Assembly: GCA_002382495.1 (NCBI GenBank)
Contig: DFXW01000041.1
Location: 1 to 64,000 of the forward strand
Direction: 5' to 3'
Length of the DNA stretch: 64,000 bases
From: Flavobacterium sp. UBA4098
Lineage (GTDB): Bacteria > Bacteroidota > Bacteroidia > Flavobacteriales > Flavobacteriaceae
In this document: piece after piece, positions 23,984 through 33,317 of the stretch
Position numbering within the stretch: position 1 is the stretch's first letter
Layout: each line of letters starts with the position of its first letter
Notes under the pieces: model-generated
Database searches by the model: none
What the model saw: only the letters and a program-made list of their open reading frames with translations
Told to the model about the DNA's origin: nothing
Program-made: the position numbers and the translations under genes

Positions 23984-24200
23984 AGTAACAAAGTTATGCA
24001 ACCAAAATAGTTATCAAAATTTTATTCACAATTTTTATTAACAATCGGAATTATTTTTCCACCTATTTCTTTTCCAGGAAGTTAATAACTAACGGTTATT
24101 TTAAAAAAGAGTTCAAAATCAAATTTTGGCTTTATTTTTTATCAAAAACTAAAAGCATTTCAGACATTATAACTACTTTTAATCTCCAAATTGACCCCCA

Positions 24201-25301
24201 ATGAATGACCAAGAATTATTTTATTTACTTGCTTTGCAGCGAGTAGAAGGCGTAGGCGATATTATTGCCAAAAAACTACTCACCCAATTTGGCTCTGCGG
24301 AAGCGGTTTTCCAAGCCAAAGTTTCGCAATTAAAAGCTATTGACGGAATAGGATCTGTATTATTAAATAATTTTAAAGACCAATCCGTTTTTGCGAAAGC
24401 GGAACGCGAATTGGAATTCATTTCATCCAATTCAATTTCCATTACTACTTTTCAAGATGCTAATTATCCAGAACGATTGAAACATTGTTTTGACAGCCCA
24501 TCGGTATTATTTAGTTCAGGCAACATTAGTCTGAAAAATCAGAAAACGATAAGTATCGTGGGTACGCGTCAGATTACCTCTTATGGCTTGGATTTTTGTC
24601 GCAAGTTCATTGCAGAACTAGTCCCTTTGAATCCAGTAATCGTTAGTGGATTTGCTTATGGAGTAGATATTGTAGCGCATCAATTAGCGATGGAAAACAA
24701 CCTACAAACAATTGGTGTTGTAGCCCATGGACTGAACCAAATTTACCCCAAATCACACAAAAGATATGTCGCAAAAATGGAAGAAAATGGTGGTTTTATG
24801 ACTGAATTTTGGAGTTCTTCCAATCCAGATAAAGAGAATTTTGTGCGACGAAATCGAATTGTAGCCGGAATGACGGAGGCGACAATTGTAATCGAATCTG
24901 CTGAGCGGGGAGGGTCTTTGATTACCGCTAATCTAGCCAACGAATACAACCGGGATGTGTTTGCTGTTCCCGGCCGCGTAACCGATAAATACAGTCAAGG
25001 ATGTAATACATTAATCAAAACTCAAAAGGCGAATGTGTTGACTAACGCTGCCGATTTGATTTATATGCTGAATTGGGATATCGATAAAGAAGTTAAATCG
25101 GTGCAAAAACAACTCTTTGTAGCCTTAGATGATGACGAACAAAAAATCTATGATTACCTTTTACAATCTGGAAAAGAATTACTCGATGTTATTGCCCTGC
25201 GCTGCGATTTTCCGATTTATAGAATTTCAGGAATTTTATTAAATATGGAATTAAAAGGTGTAATTCGACCCTTACCCGGAAAGTTATTTGAAGCAATTTA
25301 A
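24201..25301 (+). CDS. dprA: DNA processing protein DprA (Smf)
   Basis: A 366-residue DprA that loads RecA on incoming single-stranded DNA in natural transformation. Order: N-terminal helix-hairpin-helix region (LQRVEGVGDIIAKKLL), the Rossmann-like SLOG domain (about 75-290: SIVGTRQITSYG, SGFAYGVDIVAHQLAM, RRNRIVAGMTEATIVIE), and a C-terminal winged helix (about 305-366). The gene overlaps the convergent trpS by 4 bp. The divergent 217-bp upstream region holds one perfect and one near DnaA-type box. Confidence 0.95.
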   Translation: MNDQELFYLLALQRVEGVGDIIAKKLLTQFGSAEAVFQAKVSQLKAIDGIGSVLLNNFKDQSVFAKAERELEFISSNSISITTFQDANYPERLKHCFDSPSVLFSSGNISLKNQKTISIVGTRQITSYGLDFCRKFIAELVPLNPVIVSGFAYGVDIVAHQLAMENNLQTIGVVAHGLNQIYPKSHKRYVAKMEENGGFMTEFWSSSNPDKENFVRRNRIVAGMTEATIVIESAERGGSLITANLANEYNRDVFAVPGRVTDKYSQGCNTLIKTQKANVLTNAADLIYMLNWDIDKEVKSVQKQLFVALDDDEQKIYDYLLQSGKELLDVIALRCDFPIYRISGILLNMELKGVIRPLPGKLFEAI

Positions 25302-26272
25302 TTTTCGAAGCCCAGTTTTGCCCTAACTTTTGACAAAACCCCGTTGGCCACCGCGCTTGCTTTTTGAGCTCCTTTTCGAAGCAATTCATCTACTTCAGCT
25401 AGGTTGTTCATATAGTAATTGTATTGCGCTCTTTCGGTTTTGAATTTTTCTATAATTAATTCAAACAAAGCTTGTTTGGCGTGACCGTAACCATAATTTC
25501 CACCTAAATAATTGGCTTTCATGATTTCGATTTCACTTTCAGAAGCCAAGAGTTTATAAATAGCAAAGGCATTACAAGTCTCTGGATTTTTAGGATCTTC
25601 AAGCGGCGTGCTATCGGTTTCGATGCTCATGATTTGCTTGCGCAATGCTTTATCGTCTAGGAAAATGTTGATCACATTATTGGCTGATTTACTCATTTTT
25701 CCACCATTGGTACCCGGAATCAACATACTGTCTTCTTGAATTTTAGCTTCAGGAATGACAAAAGTTTCGCCCATTTGATGGTTGAAACGCGAAGCCACAT
25801 CACGCGTAATTTCAAGGTGTTGCAATTGGTCTTTCCCTACAGGAACAAACTCGGCGTCATACAATAAAATATCGGCCGCCATCAGCATGGGATACGAAAA
25901 CAAACCAGCATTGACATCGTCTAAACGATCCGATTTATCCTTGAAAGAATGTGCCAAAGTCAAACGTTGGAACGGAAAAAAACAACTCAAATACCAAGAC
26001 AATTCAGCCGTTTGAGGCACATCTGATTGTCTGTAAAAAACTACTTTATCTACATTTAGTCCACAGGCTAACCATGCCGCTGCCGTACTGTACGTATTGG
26101 CACGTAAGGTTTCGCCGTTTTTTATTTGGGTAACCGAATGCAAATCGGCAATAAACAGAAACGATTCGTTTGCCGGATTATTGGATAATTCTATTGCAGG
26201 AATGATTGCGCCTAATAAGTTTCCTAAATGGGGAGTTCCTGTACTTTGAACTCCTGTAAGTATTTTTGCCAT
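25298..26272 (-). CDS. trpS: Tryptophanyl-tRNA synthetase
   Basis: A 324-residue class Ic synthetase for tRNA-Trp. The start is set at ATG 26272 (MAKILTGVQSTGTPHLGN), where the family begins. The HIGH-type box is TGTPHLGNLLGA (residues 10-21), and the KMSKS box is intact (GGKMSKSANNVINIF). GKDQLQHLEITRDVASRFN lines the tryptophan site region. Length and motifs are ordinary. It overlaps dprA by 4 bp at the stop codons. Confidence 0.96.
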   Translation of the reverse strand: MAKILTGVQSTGTPHLGNLLGAIIPAIELSNNPANESFLFIADLHSVTQIKNGETLRANTYSTAAAWLACGLNVDKVVFYRQSDVPQTAELSWYLSCFFPFQRLTLAHSFKDKSDRLDDVNAGLFSYPMLMAADILLYDAEFVPVGKDQLQHLEITRDVASRFNHQMGETFVIPEAKIQEDSMLIPGTNGGKMSKSANNVINIFLDDKALRKQIMSIETDSTPLEDPKNPETCNAFAIYKLLASESEIEIMKANYLGGNYGYGHAKQALFELIIEKFKTERAQYNYYMNNLAEVDELLRKGAQKASAVANGVLSKVRAKLGFEN

Positions 26273-26403
26273 GGTTGTTTTTCTTGTGTGCAAATTTCGC
26301 AAAGTTTGCTTCATTTTCACAAGCTTTCTTTTCTTTTTTTAATGAAGCTAAAATTATAGCAAATTTGATTTCTCAACATTTAACTATTAAATCGATTTTA
26401 ATT

Positions 26404-26438
26404 CATAAAAAAAGGCCTAGATACCTAGGCCTTTTTGA
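26404..26438. terminator. Terminator of M1 peptidase gene
   Basis: A 10-bp perfect stem AAAGGCCTAG / CTAGGCCTTT with an ATAC loop and A-rich/T-rich flanks. It lies just beyond the M1 stop at 26455 on the minus strand. Confidence 0.82.
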
Positions 26439-26454
26439 TTGTAATATTATTTAA

Positions 26455-28326
26455 TTATTTCATTGAGTAACTATTATTTTCCAATTTCACATCGGCCATT
26501 AAACCGCTTGGATCAAGAGTAATTTTTTTAATGCTTGCTTTAGGTTTTGAAACACTAAATTCAAAAGTAGGATACGCCCAAGCCCAATCGTTTAAAACAG
26601 TTCTTTTAATGGCAGGAGTTGGGTTTTCTTTTTCAAAACTCATCATGCGCAATGGGATATAGAAACTTTCTTTTGTGCCGTCGATATATTCTACCAAAAC
26701 GTCCATTGGCATTGGCATTTTGCCGATTCGCTCAAGCGTTACCGTAGTTGCATCTGCATTGTCTTTTACTTCTTTAATTCCGTAATCGATCGTATTGGTT
26801 GTTTCGGTCCAGTCTACTAGATACCAATCTAAATTAGCGCCAGTAACACGCTCTGCAGAGCGTTTAATATCATTTGGTGTTGGGTGTTTGAATTTGAAAT
26901 CCGCATAGTATTTTTTCAACGTTTTAAGTAAATTCTCTTTTCCAATAACATAGATTAATTGAGACAAGAACAATTCGCCTTTGCTGTAGGAAGTGATACT
27001 GTATACTCTGTTTTCATCAAAACGATCAGCATGGGTTCCTTGGGGCTGCTCTTTTCCAGAATTAGCCAACCAATTGTAACCTTTATAAGCTCCACCATAT
27101 GGATTTTCTACTTTTTTATCGGCAATTTCATTTAAACCATAATCTTCTAAAAACGAAGTGAAACCTTCGTCCATCCATCCGTGTTTGGATTCGTTAGAAG
27201 CCAATACATGTTGGAACCAAGAATGCGCCATTTCATGAGCTGTAACCCCTAACAAACCATCCCAATCACCTTGCCCTAAAATCAACGTACACATGGCATA
27301 TTCCATTCCGCCATCGCCGCCTTGAATAACAGAATATTGTTGGTAGGGATAATTTCCAACGGTTTTGTTATAGACCTCCATCAACTGCACTGTTTTTGGC
27401 TGAAGATTTTTCCAGTTTTGAATGTACTTTGGATTGTTTTTGTACAAAAAGTGAATGTCTACATCATTAGGTCCTTTTGCCACGTCGTGAATGTACTCTT
27501 TGTCGGCTGCCCAAGTAAAATCGTGTACCATTGGAGCCACAAAATGCCAAGTTAGGGTTTTGTTTTTCTTCGGATGAACTACCGTAATTCCTGCATCTTG
27601 GTAACCGTGACCAATTTCGTTTTTGTTTTGTAAATAGCCCGAACCACCTAAAATATAGTTAGAATCAATGTTTATTTTTACATCAAAGTTACCCCAAACA
27701 CCATGAAATTCTCTGGCGATATAAGGATCAGCGTGCCAACCCTCAAAATCGAATTCGGCTAATTTTGGATACCATTGAGCCATAGACAATTCCACCCCTT
27801 CGGCGTTATTTCTTCCTGAACGGCGAATTTGAATCGGGACTTGACCGTCAAAATCCAAACTAAAAGTCGTTTTAGAATTGGGTAAAATTGGCTTAGCCAA
27901 AGTCACTTCTAATACTGTTCCTAATTCTTTTGCAATGGCAGCTTGCCCGTCTTGCTTGAAATTAGATATATGCAAATATCCAATTTCATTCGGTTTTAGG
28001 TTTTTGATGCGGCTCTCTTTCACTTCGGTTTCACCTACTTTGACTTTGTGCACCATTCTTCCATCTGGATCTTTAATACTTTGGATACGCGCATCCATTT
28101 CGCTTCCTGGCTGAAATGCATTGTTGTACAAATGGTAATACACTTTTCGCAAGGTGTCTGGCGAATTATTAGTGTATACCAATTCTTGTTTTCCTTTGTA
28201 TTGATAGGTTTTGACATCCATTTTTACGTCCATTTTATAATCGACATGTTGTTGCCAATAGGAAGTGTTTTGTGCGATTCCAGTTACTCCAAAAGAAAAA
28301 GCAGCGATTAAAAAGAGATTCTTCAT
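26455..28326 (-). CDS. Secreted M1 family metallopeptidase
   Basis: A 623-residue zinc aminopeptidase-like protein with a signal peptide (MKNLFLIAAFSFGVTGIAQ). The M1 zinc site is VTAHEMAHSWFQH followed about 18 residues later by GWMDEGF. The exopeptidase loop has changed to GGDGGMEYAM, which still contains the GxMEY core of gluzincins. The N-terminal 300 residues are the beta-sandwich domain. It probably trims peptides in the periplasm or outside the cell. It lies 56 bp after the S8 peptidase gene on the same strand, with a terminator between. Confidence 0.92.
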   Translation of the reverse strand: MKNLFLIAAFSFGVTGIAQNTSYWQQHVDYKMDVKMDVKTYQYKGKQELVYTNNSPDTLRKVYYHLYNNAFQPGSEMDARIQSIKDPDGRMVHKVKVGETEVKESRIKNLKPNEIGYLHISNFKQDGQAAIAKELGTVLEVTLAKPILPNSKTTFSLDFDGQVPIQIRRSGRNNAEGVELSMAQWYPKLAEFDFEGWHADPYIAREFHGVWGNFDVKINIDSNYILGGSGYLQNKNEIGHGYQDAGITVVHPKKNKTLTWHFVAPMVHDFTWAADKEYIHDVAKGPNDVDIHFLYKNNPKYIQNWKNLQPKTVQLMEVYNKTVGNYPYQQYSVIQGGDGGMEYAMCTLILGQGDWDGLLGVTAHEMAHSWFQHVLASNESKHGWMDEGFTSFLEDYGLNEIADKKVENPYGGAYKGYNWLANSGKEQPQGTHADRFDENRVYSITSYSKGELFLSQLIYVIGKENLLKTLKKYYADFKFKHPTPNDIKRSAERVTGANLDWYLVDWTETTNTIDYGIKEVKDNADATTVTLERIGKMPMPMDVLVEYIDGTKESFYIPLRMMSFEKENPTPAIKRTVLNDWAWAYPTFEFSVSKPKASIKKITLDPSGLMADVKLENNSYSMK

Positions 28327-28335
28327 GGTATAAAA

Positions 28336-28362
28336 TAAAAAAGGAAGGGCTTATACCCTTCC
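28336..28362 (-). terminator. Terminator of the S8 peptidase gene
   Basis: A 7-bp perfect stem GGAAGGG / CCCTTCC. On the minus strand a T-run follows (28337-28342). It separates the S8 and M1 genes. Confidence 0.72.
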
Positions 28363-28382
28363 GTGTTAGTTTTGTTTTCGAA

Positions 28383-29963
28383 TTATTTTTTTGACATTTT
28401 TTCAGCCATTTGTAAAGCGTTATAGGCATTTACAATTTTCCCTGATTTAGAAAGCGCTGAAAACGGACGTGTATCTGCTGGTTTTCCACCCACAATAACC
28501 TCGCTCTCAATAGCAACTCCAGAATCCATTAAAATATGTTTTACTTGTTTAGCTGATAATTTTGGATAATAAGAACGGATCAAAGCAGCTACTCCAGCCA
28601 CGTTTGGCGAAGCCATTGAGGTTCCTTGTAAAAAGCTGTAGGTGTTTTTTGGAGTGGTAGCATAGATTTTTACACCTGGAGCAAAAACATCTACGTTGAT
28701 TTTTCCAATATTAGAAAAACGAGCTACTAATTTATTTCCGTTTTCAAAGTTCAAGGCACCCACAGTAATCATGTTGTCAGCAAATTCAGTTACTTTATCG
28801 TCTGAATCATTTGGAAAATTATCATTGTAATCAATGTCTTTGGCATCATTTCCAGCAGCGTGAACAATTAATACGTCTTTCTTTTCAGCATATTTAATGG
28901 CATCGTACACCCATTGTTTTTGTGGAGAAAATGGTTTTCCAAAACTTCCGTTGATTACTTTCGCTCCATTATCTACAGCATAACGAATTCCCAAAGCAAT
29001 GTCTTTATCGTATTCGTCACCATCTGGAACAGCACGCACAGTTAAAATTTGAACATTAGAAGCAATTCCGTCTCCACCGATATTGTTATTTCTAACTTGA
29101 GCCACAATTCCCGCAACGTGAGTTCCATGACGCGCCTCTTCTTTATCTGGACCAATAACATTGTTGTTTCCATACTTAATATTGGTAATGTCATTTGGAT
29201 TATCACCTAATACTTTACGGTAATTGGTTTTAAGATTGTCTCCATTTAACAAAGCTAGGAAACCGTCCAATTGTTTTTGAACAACATCTTTCAGTTCCGA
29301 CATTGGCATTTTATAAGATAAGATGCGTTGCATATCAGCTTTGCTTTTTAATACAGCAGCATCTTCAGATGTTATCGCGTTAACTTCTTCAACAGTATAG
29401 CTTGTTTTTCCTAAAACTTTACCAATTACAACCTGACTTTCGGCAAGCGTCACTAACATTTGTTCCAAGCGCGCTTTTCCTTGAGCAGCTTCAGCTACTT
29501 TTTTATCGTTCATTGCTTTAGCGGCCAAATAAGTTTTTTCATCCACCAAAGATTTGTCTTTGATAATACGTTCGTATTCTACATTTTCTTTTGTGATGTC
29601 TCCAAGAAAGTTCCATCCATGAATATCATCGATGTACCCGTTTTTATCATCGTCAATTCCGTTTCCGGCAATCTCTTTTTTATTGGTCCACACTACTGAT
29701 TTTAAGTCGTCGTGTTCAATATCTACACCCGAATCAACAATCCCTACAATAACCGGAACTCCTTTTTTGCCTTTCAACAATTCGGCATAGGCTTTATCTA
29801 CGCTCATTCCTGGAATAGTGTCTTTGGCTAAATCCAAATGACTCCATCGGTTCAATTCAGTTTCTGTAAGTTTTGCTTTTTTAGTAAGCGTTTGTGCTGT
29901 TGTCGTAAATGACAAACCAGCCATCACAACAAGTGATAATAGAGAAATATTTATTTTTTTCAT
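28383..29963 (-). CDS. Secreted S8 family serine peptidase (subtilase)
   Basis: A 526-residue subtilisin-like protease with a signal peptide (cleavage near TTAQ, residue 24). The catalytic triad is visible: Asp77 in GIVDSGVDIEHDD, His280 in RHGTHVAG, Ser near 450 in GTSMASPNVAGVAAL, with the oxyanion Asn in HAAGND. Between Asp and His there is an insertion of roughly 150 residues, mostly helical and charged. It has no type IX sorting tail and stops soon after the catalytic domain, so it may stay in the periplasm or outer membrane. Upstream on the strand is an MBL-fold gene. Confidence 0.92.
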   Translation of the reverse strand: MKKINISLLSLVVMAGLSFTTTAQTLTKKAKLTETELNRWSHLDLAKDTIPGMSVDKAYAELLKGKKGVPVIVGIVDSGVDIEHDDLKSVVWTNKKEIAGNGIDDDKNGYIDDIHGWNFLGDITKENVEYERIIKDKSLVDEKTYLAAKAMNDKKVAEAAQGKARLEQMLVTLAESQVVIGKVLGKTSYTVEEVNAITSEDAAVLKSKADMQRILSYKMPMSELKDVVQKQLDGFLALLNGDNLKTNYRKVLGDNPNDITNIKYGNNNVIGPDKEEARHGTHVAGIVAQVRNNNIGGDGIASNVQILTVRAVPDGDEYDKDIALGIRYAVDNGAKVINGSFGKPFSPQKQWVYDAIKYAEKKDVLIVHAAGNDAKDIDYNDNFPNDSDDKVTEFADNMITVGALNFENGNKLVARFSNIGKINVDVFAPGVKIYATTPKNTYSFLQGTSMASPNVAGVAALIRSYYPKLSAKQVKHILMDSGVAIESEVIVGGKPADTRPFSALSKSGKIVNAYNALQMAEKMSKK

Positions 29964-30029
29964 CGAATTGGTTTTTAATGATTATTCAAAAATACTTTTA
30001 TTTTGGGCAATTAATCGTAACGATTAACT

Positions 30030-30890
30030 TTATTTTAATATTTCGTCAGCAGAAAACGCATCTTTTAGGCGCACCCCTCTTTCTGTTTTTTCCACCCTAA
30101 TGATTTCATTATGTGCGTCGTGTTGCAAGAACAAATAGTAATTGTTTTCGGCTGCAGAGTTCATAAACGTTGTTTTTTCAGGCATAGTTAACAATGGGCG
30201 TGTGTCATAGCCCATAACATAAGGAATCGGAATGTGTCCGGCTGTCGCTAATAAATCAGCACAGAAAACAATAGTTTTGTCTTGGTATTGGATGTGTGGA
30301 ATCATCTGTTTTTCGGTATGACCATCTACAAATAGAATTCCAAAACCCAATTCAGATTTTACTAAATAGTCGTCTTCTGGTCTTTGTACAAATCGAAGTT
30401 GTCCGCTCTCTTGCATGGGAATAATATTCTCTTTCAAGAAAGAGGCTTTTTCTCTCACATTGGGTTCGGTAGCCCATTGCCAATGGTTTTCATTGCTCCA
30501 AAAAACAGCATTTTTAAATGCAGGTTCGTAGCCAGTTCGGTCTTTGTTCCATTGAATGCTTCCTCCACAATGATCAAAATGCAAATGCGTCATAAAAACG
30601 TCGGTAATATCATCTCGGTGAAATCCATATTTTGCTAGGGATTTATCCAAAGAATGGCTTCCCCAAAGGGAATAATACCCAAAAAACTTATCGGATTGTT
30701 TGTTGCCCATTCCGGTGTCGATCAAAATCAACCGATTCCCATCTTCAATTAATAAACAGCGGGCGGCAATATCAATCAAATTGTTGTCATCTGCCGGATT
30801 GGTTTTGTTCCAAATGGACTTGGGCACCACGCCAAACATAGCGCCGCCATCGAGTTTAAAATTGCCAGTTTCTATAGGGTATAATTTCAT
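30030..30890 (-). CDS. MBL-fold metallo-hydrolase
   Basis: A 286-residue metallo-beta-lactamase-fold enzyme of the lactonase-like group. The metal motif THLHFDHCGG carries His102, His104, Asp106 and His107. Later ligands are likely in LFVDGHTEKQMIPHI and the FLQHDAHNE region. The N-terminal ETGNFKLDGGAMFGVVPKSIW is typical of the branch that includes quorum-quenching lactonases, but the substrate cannot be predicted. No signal peptide is seen, so it is cytoplasmic. The divergent neighbour is the suf cluster. Confidence 0.88.
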   Translation of the reverse strand: MKLYPIETGNFKLDGGAMFGVVPKSIWNKTNPADDNNLIDIAARCLLIEDGNRLILIDTGMGNKQSDKFFGYYSLWGSHSLDKSLAKYGFHRDDITDVFMTHLHFDHCGGSIQWNKDRTGYEPAFKNAVFWSNENHWQWATEPNVREKASFLKENIIPMQESGQLRFVQRPEDDYLVKSELGFGILFVDGHTEKQMIPHIQYQDKTIVFCADLLATAGHIPIPYVMGYDTRPLLTMPEKTTFMNSAAENNYYLFLQHDAHNEIIRVEKTERGVRLKDAFSADEILK

Positions 30891-31016
30891 CGATTTTTGA
30901 ATTAAAACAGCTGCAAATTACTAAATAGTTTGATTCCAATTCTTGAAATCAATTTTTTCTATACTAAGATTAGTTATAAAAATTTGAATGCGCATGGCAT
31001 TTACTTTAAAAGGTAT

Positions 31017-31024
31017 TATCTTTG
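31017..31024 (+). promoter_or_regulatory. TAnnTTTG -7 box before the suf cluster
   Basis: TATCTTTG lies 40 bp before the first suf start codon. I see no TTG at the usual 17-23 bp upstream, so it is only a partial promoter match. Confidence 0.4.
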
Positions 31025-31064
31025 CGCTTTATTTAGAAAAAATAAAAATAACAAAATTCAACAC

Positions 31065-31394
31065 ATGATTAAAGTTTCAGATACTGCCAGTAAAAAGATC
31101 ATCGACATGATGAACGAAGACGGCTTTGATGCTGCCCAAGATTACGTTCGTGTGGGCGTGAAAAGCGGTGGTTGTTCGGGCTTGTCGTATGAATTGAAAT
31201 TCGACAAAGAACTTACCGAAAACGACAAAGTTTTTGAAGACAATAATGTAAAAATTGCCGTAGAGAAAAAATCATTTTTGTACTTAGCAGGAACGGTTTT
31301 AGAATTTTCGGGCGGTTTAAACGGAAAAGGATTTGTGTTTAACAATCCGAACGCAAGTAGAACTTGTGGATGCGGAGAATCTTTTTCTTTATAA
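31065..31394 (+). CDS. HesB/IscA-type iron-sulphur assembly protein (SufA-like)
   Basis: A 109-residue A-type carrier that hands Fe-S clusters to target proteins. The start is at ATG 31065 (MIKVSDTASKK). The three conserved cysteines are present: Cys37 in SGGCSGLSYEL, and Cys101 and Cys103 in TCGCGESFSL. It opens the suf cluster, 49 bp before sufB, and most likely serves as SufA; sequence alone does not separate SufA from IscA or ErpA, so no symbol is given. Confidence 0.92.
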   Translation: MIKVSDTASKKIIDMMNEDGFDAAQDYVRVGVKSGGCSGLSYELKFDKELTENDKVFEDNNVKIAVEKKSFLYLAGTVLEFSGGLNGKGFVFNNPNASRTCGCGESFSL

Positions 31395-31443
31395 AAACCC
31401 CTCAAGGGTTTCAACCCAAACAAGGGTTAAACGATAAAAAATT

Positions 31444-32892
31444 ATGAGTAAATATACTGAAGACGATTTAAAAATCGAACTCGAAAACAAGGAGTACGAG
31501 TACGGATTTTATACTGAACTTGATTCGGAAACTTTTCCGATCGGTTTAAATGAAGATATCGTTCGTGCTATTTCTAAGAAAAAAGAAGAGCCGCAATGGA
31601 TGACCGATTGGCGTATCGAGGCTTTTCGTGCTTGGGAACAAATGATCGAACCTGAATGGGCCAATGTACATTATGAAAAACCTGACTTTCAAGCGATTTC
31701 GTATTATTCGGCACCCAAAAAAGCAGATCCAAACAAAACATTGGACGATGTAGATCCAGAATTATTGGCGATGTACAAAAAGCTAGGCATCTCAGTCGAC
31801 GAACAAAAAATGATGAACAATGTCGCCATGGATATTGTAGTAGACTCTGTTTCAGTTGCTACCACTTTCAAGAAAACATTGGCCGAAAAAGGCATCATAT
31901 TCATGAGTATTTCTGAAGCGATTCGCGAATACCCGGACTTGGTTCAAAAATATTTAGGCACAATAGTTCCGCAAAAAGATAATTATTATGCCGCGTTGAA
32001 TTCGGCTGTATTTTCAGACGGCTCGTTCTGCTACATTCCGAAAGGTGTGAAATGTCCAATGGAATTGTCTACCTATTTCCGAATCAATCAAGCCGGAACA
32101 GGACAATTTGAAAGAACATTGCTAATTGCTGACGAAGGAAGTTATGTGAGTTACTTGGAAGGATGTACGGCACCAAGTCGTGACGAAAATCAACTGCACG
32201 CAGCGGTAGTTGAATTAATTGCCATGGAAGATGCTGAGATCAAATATTCTACCGTTCAAAATTGGTATCCTGGAAATAAAGAAGGTAAAGGAGGGGTGTA
32301 TAATTTTGTGACTAAAAGAGGTTTGTGCGAGAAAAACGCTAAAATTTCATGGACACAAGTAGAAACCGGTTCGGCAGTAACCTGGAAATATCCTTCTGTA
32401 GTTTTAAAAGGCGACAATTCGGTAGGCGAATTTTATTCGATAGCTGTTACCAATAATTTCCAACAAGCTGATACCGGAACCAAGATGATCCATCTAGGTA
32501 AAAACACCAAATCGACAATTATTTCCAAAGGAATCTCGGCTGGTAAATCACAAAACAGTTACCGCGGATTGGTTCAAATTAGCCCTAGAGCTGATAATGC
32601 GCGTAACTTTTCTCAATGCGATTCATTGTTGATGGGAAATAGTTGTGGCGCACATACTTTTCCATATATCGAAAGTAAAAACCCAACCGCTAAAATAGAA
32701 CACGAAGCGACGACCAGTAAAATTGGCGAAGACCAAGTATTTTATTGCAATCAACGTGGAATTCCAACAGAGAAAGCCATTGCGCTAATCGTAAACGGAT
32801 TTAGTAAAGACGTGTTGAACAAGTTGCCAATGGAATTTGCTGTTGAAGCACAAAAATTACTAGAAATTTCGCTTGAAGGAAGCGTAGGATAA
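31444..32892 (+). CDS. sufB: Fe-S cluster assembly scaffold SufB
   Basis: A 482-residue SufB, the scaffold subunit of the SufBC2D complex on which new clusters are built. Typical blocks are the N-terminal [53 protein letters not shown] and the C-terminal [23 protein letters not shown]. Its stop codon TAA is the first three bases of a TAATTTGAAAATGGAA repeat that leads into an inserted four-helix-bundle gene, which separates it from sufC. Confidence 0.96.
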   Translation: MSKYTEDDLKIELENKEYEYGFYTELDSETFPIGLNEDIVRAISKKKEEPQWMTDWRIEAFRAWEQMIEPEWANVHYEKPDFQAISYYSAPKKADPNKTLDDVDPELLAMYKKLGISVDEQKMMNNVAMDIVVDSVSVATTFKKTLAEKGIIFMSISEAIREYPDLVQKYLGTIVPQKDNYYAALNSAVFSDGSFCYIPKGVKCPMELSTYFRINQAGTGQFERTLLIADEGSYVSYLEGCTAPSRDENQLHAAVVELIAMEDAEIKYSTVQNWYPGNKEGKGGVYNFVTKRGLCEKNAKISWTQVETGSAVTWKYPSVVLKGDNSVGEFYSIAVTNNFQQADTGTKMIHLGKNTKSTIISKGISAGKSQNSYRGLVQISPRADNARNFSQCDSLLMGNSCGAHTFPYIESKNPTAKIEHEATTSKIGEDQVFYCNQRGIPTEKAIALIVNGFSKDVLNKLPMEFAVEAQKLLEISLEGSVG

Positions 32893-32929
32893 TTTGAAAA
32901 TGGAATAATTTGAAAATTTGAAAATGGAA
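32890..32929. repeat. AATTTGAAAATGGAA repeats at left flank of the four-helix gene
   Basis: TAATTTGAAAATGGAA at 32890-32905 is followed by a second, extended unit at 32906-32929. The repeat starts in the sufB stop codon and includes the ATG (32924) of the next gene. The 14-mer AATTTGAAAATTTG (32907-32920) is nearly the reverse complement of 33284-33297. Confidence 0.8.
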
Positions 32930-33271
32930 GCAAAAGAGAACGTAATTATTAAACTAACTTTTCAGTTTGCTTTAGATATTATAAAATATTCTGAAGCTTT
33001 ACAGGAGGGAAAAAAGTTTGTAATTGCAAATCAACTTCTAAAGTCAGGAACATCAATTGGAGCCAATATTAGAGAAGCTCAAAATGCAGAAAGCAAAGCT
33101 GATTTTATACATAAATTTAAAATTGCAGCGAAAGAAATAGAAGAAACAATTTATTGGTTAGAACTCTGTAAATTTTCAAATAATTATCCCAATGTGGACG
33201 ATTTAATTGAACAAGTTAATAATATATCAAGAATAGTAAATAAAATAATAATTACATCTAAACAACAGTAA
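32924..33271 (+). CDS. Four-helix-bundle protein (S23 ribosomal/IVP, Avd-like)
   Basis: A 115-residue, almost wholly helical protein of the S23/IVP family (TIGR02436 type). The family block SGTSIGANIREAQNAESKADF at about 42-62 and FIHKFKIAAKEIEETIYWLE after it are clear. Relatives are encoded in intervening sequences of 23S rRNA genes, and Avd of diversity-generating retroelements has the same fold. No retroelement is present here. ATG 32924 is preferred over TTG 32918. The gene sits alone between sufB and sufC, flanked by AATTTG-type repeats in opposite orientation, which suggests later insertion. Function unknown. Confidence 0.9.
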   Translation: MEAKENVIIKLTFQFALDIIKYSEALQEGKKFVIANQLLKSGTSIGANIREAQNAESKADFIHKFKIAAKEIEETIYWLELCKFSNNYPNVDDLIEQVNNISRIVNKIIITSKQQ

Positions 33272-33274
33272 TTT

Positions 33275-33316
33275 AGGAATTCCCAAATTTCCAAATTAAC
33301 TAATTTCCAAATTAAT
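33275..33316. repeat. CAAATTTCCAAATT repeats at right flank of the four-helix gene
   Basis: CCCAAATTTCCAAATTAACT and a second TAATTTCCAAATTAATT unit fill the gap to the sufC start. CAAATTTCCAAATT (33284-33297) pairs with 32907-32920 with one mismatch in 14. Confidence 0.78.
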
Positions 33317-33317
33317 T

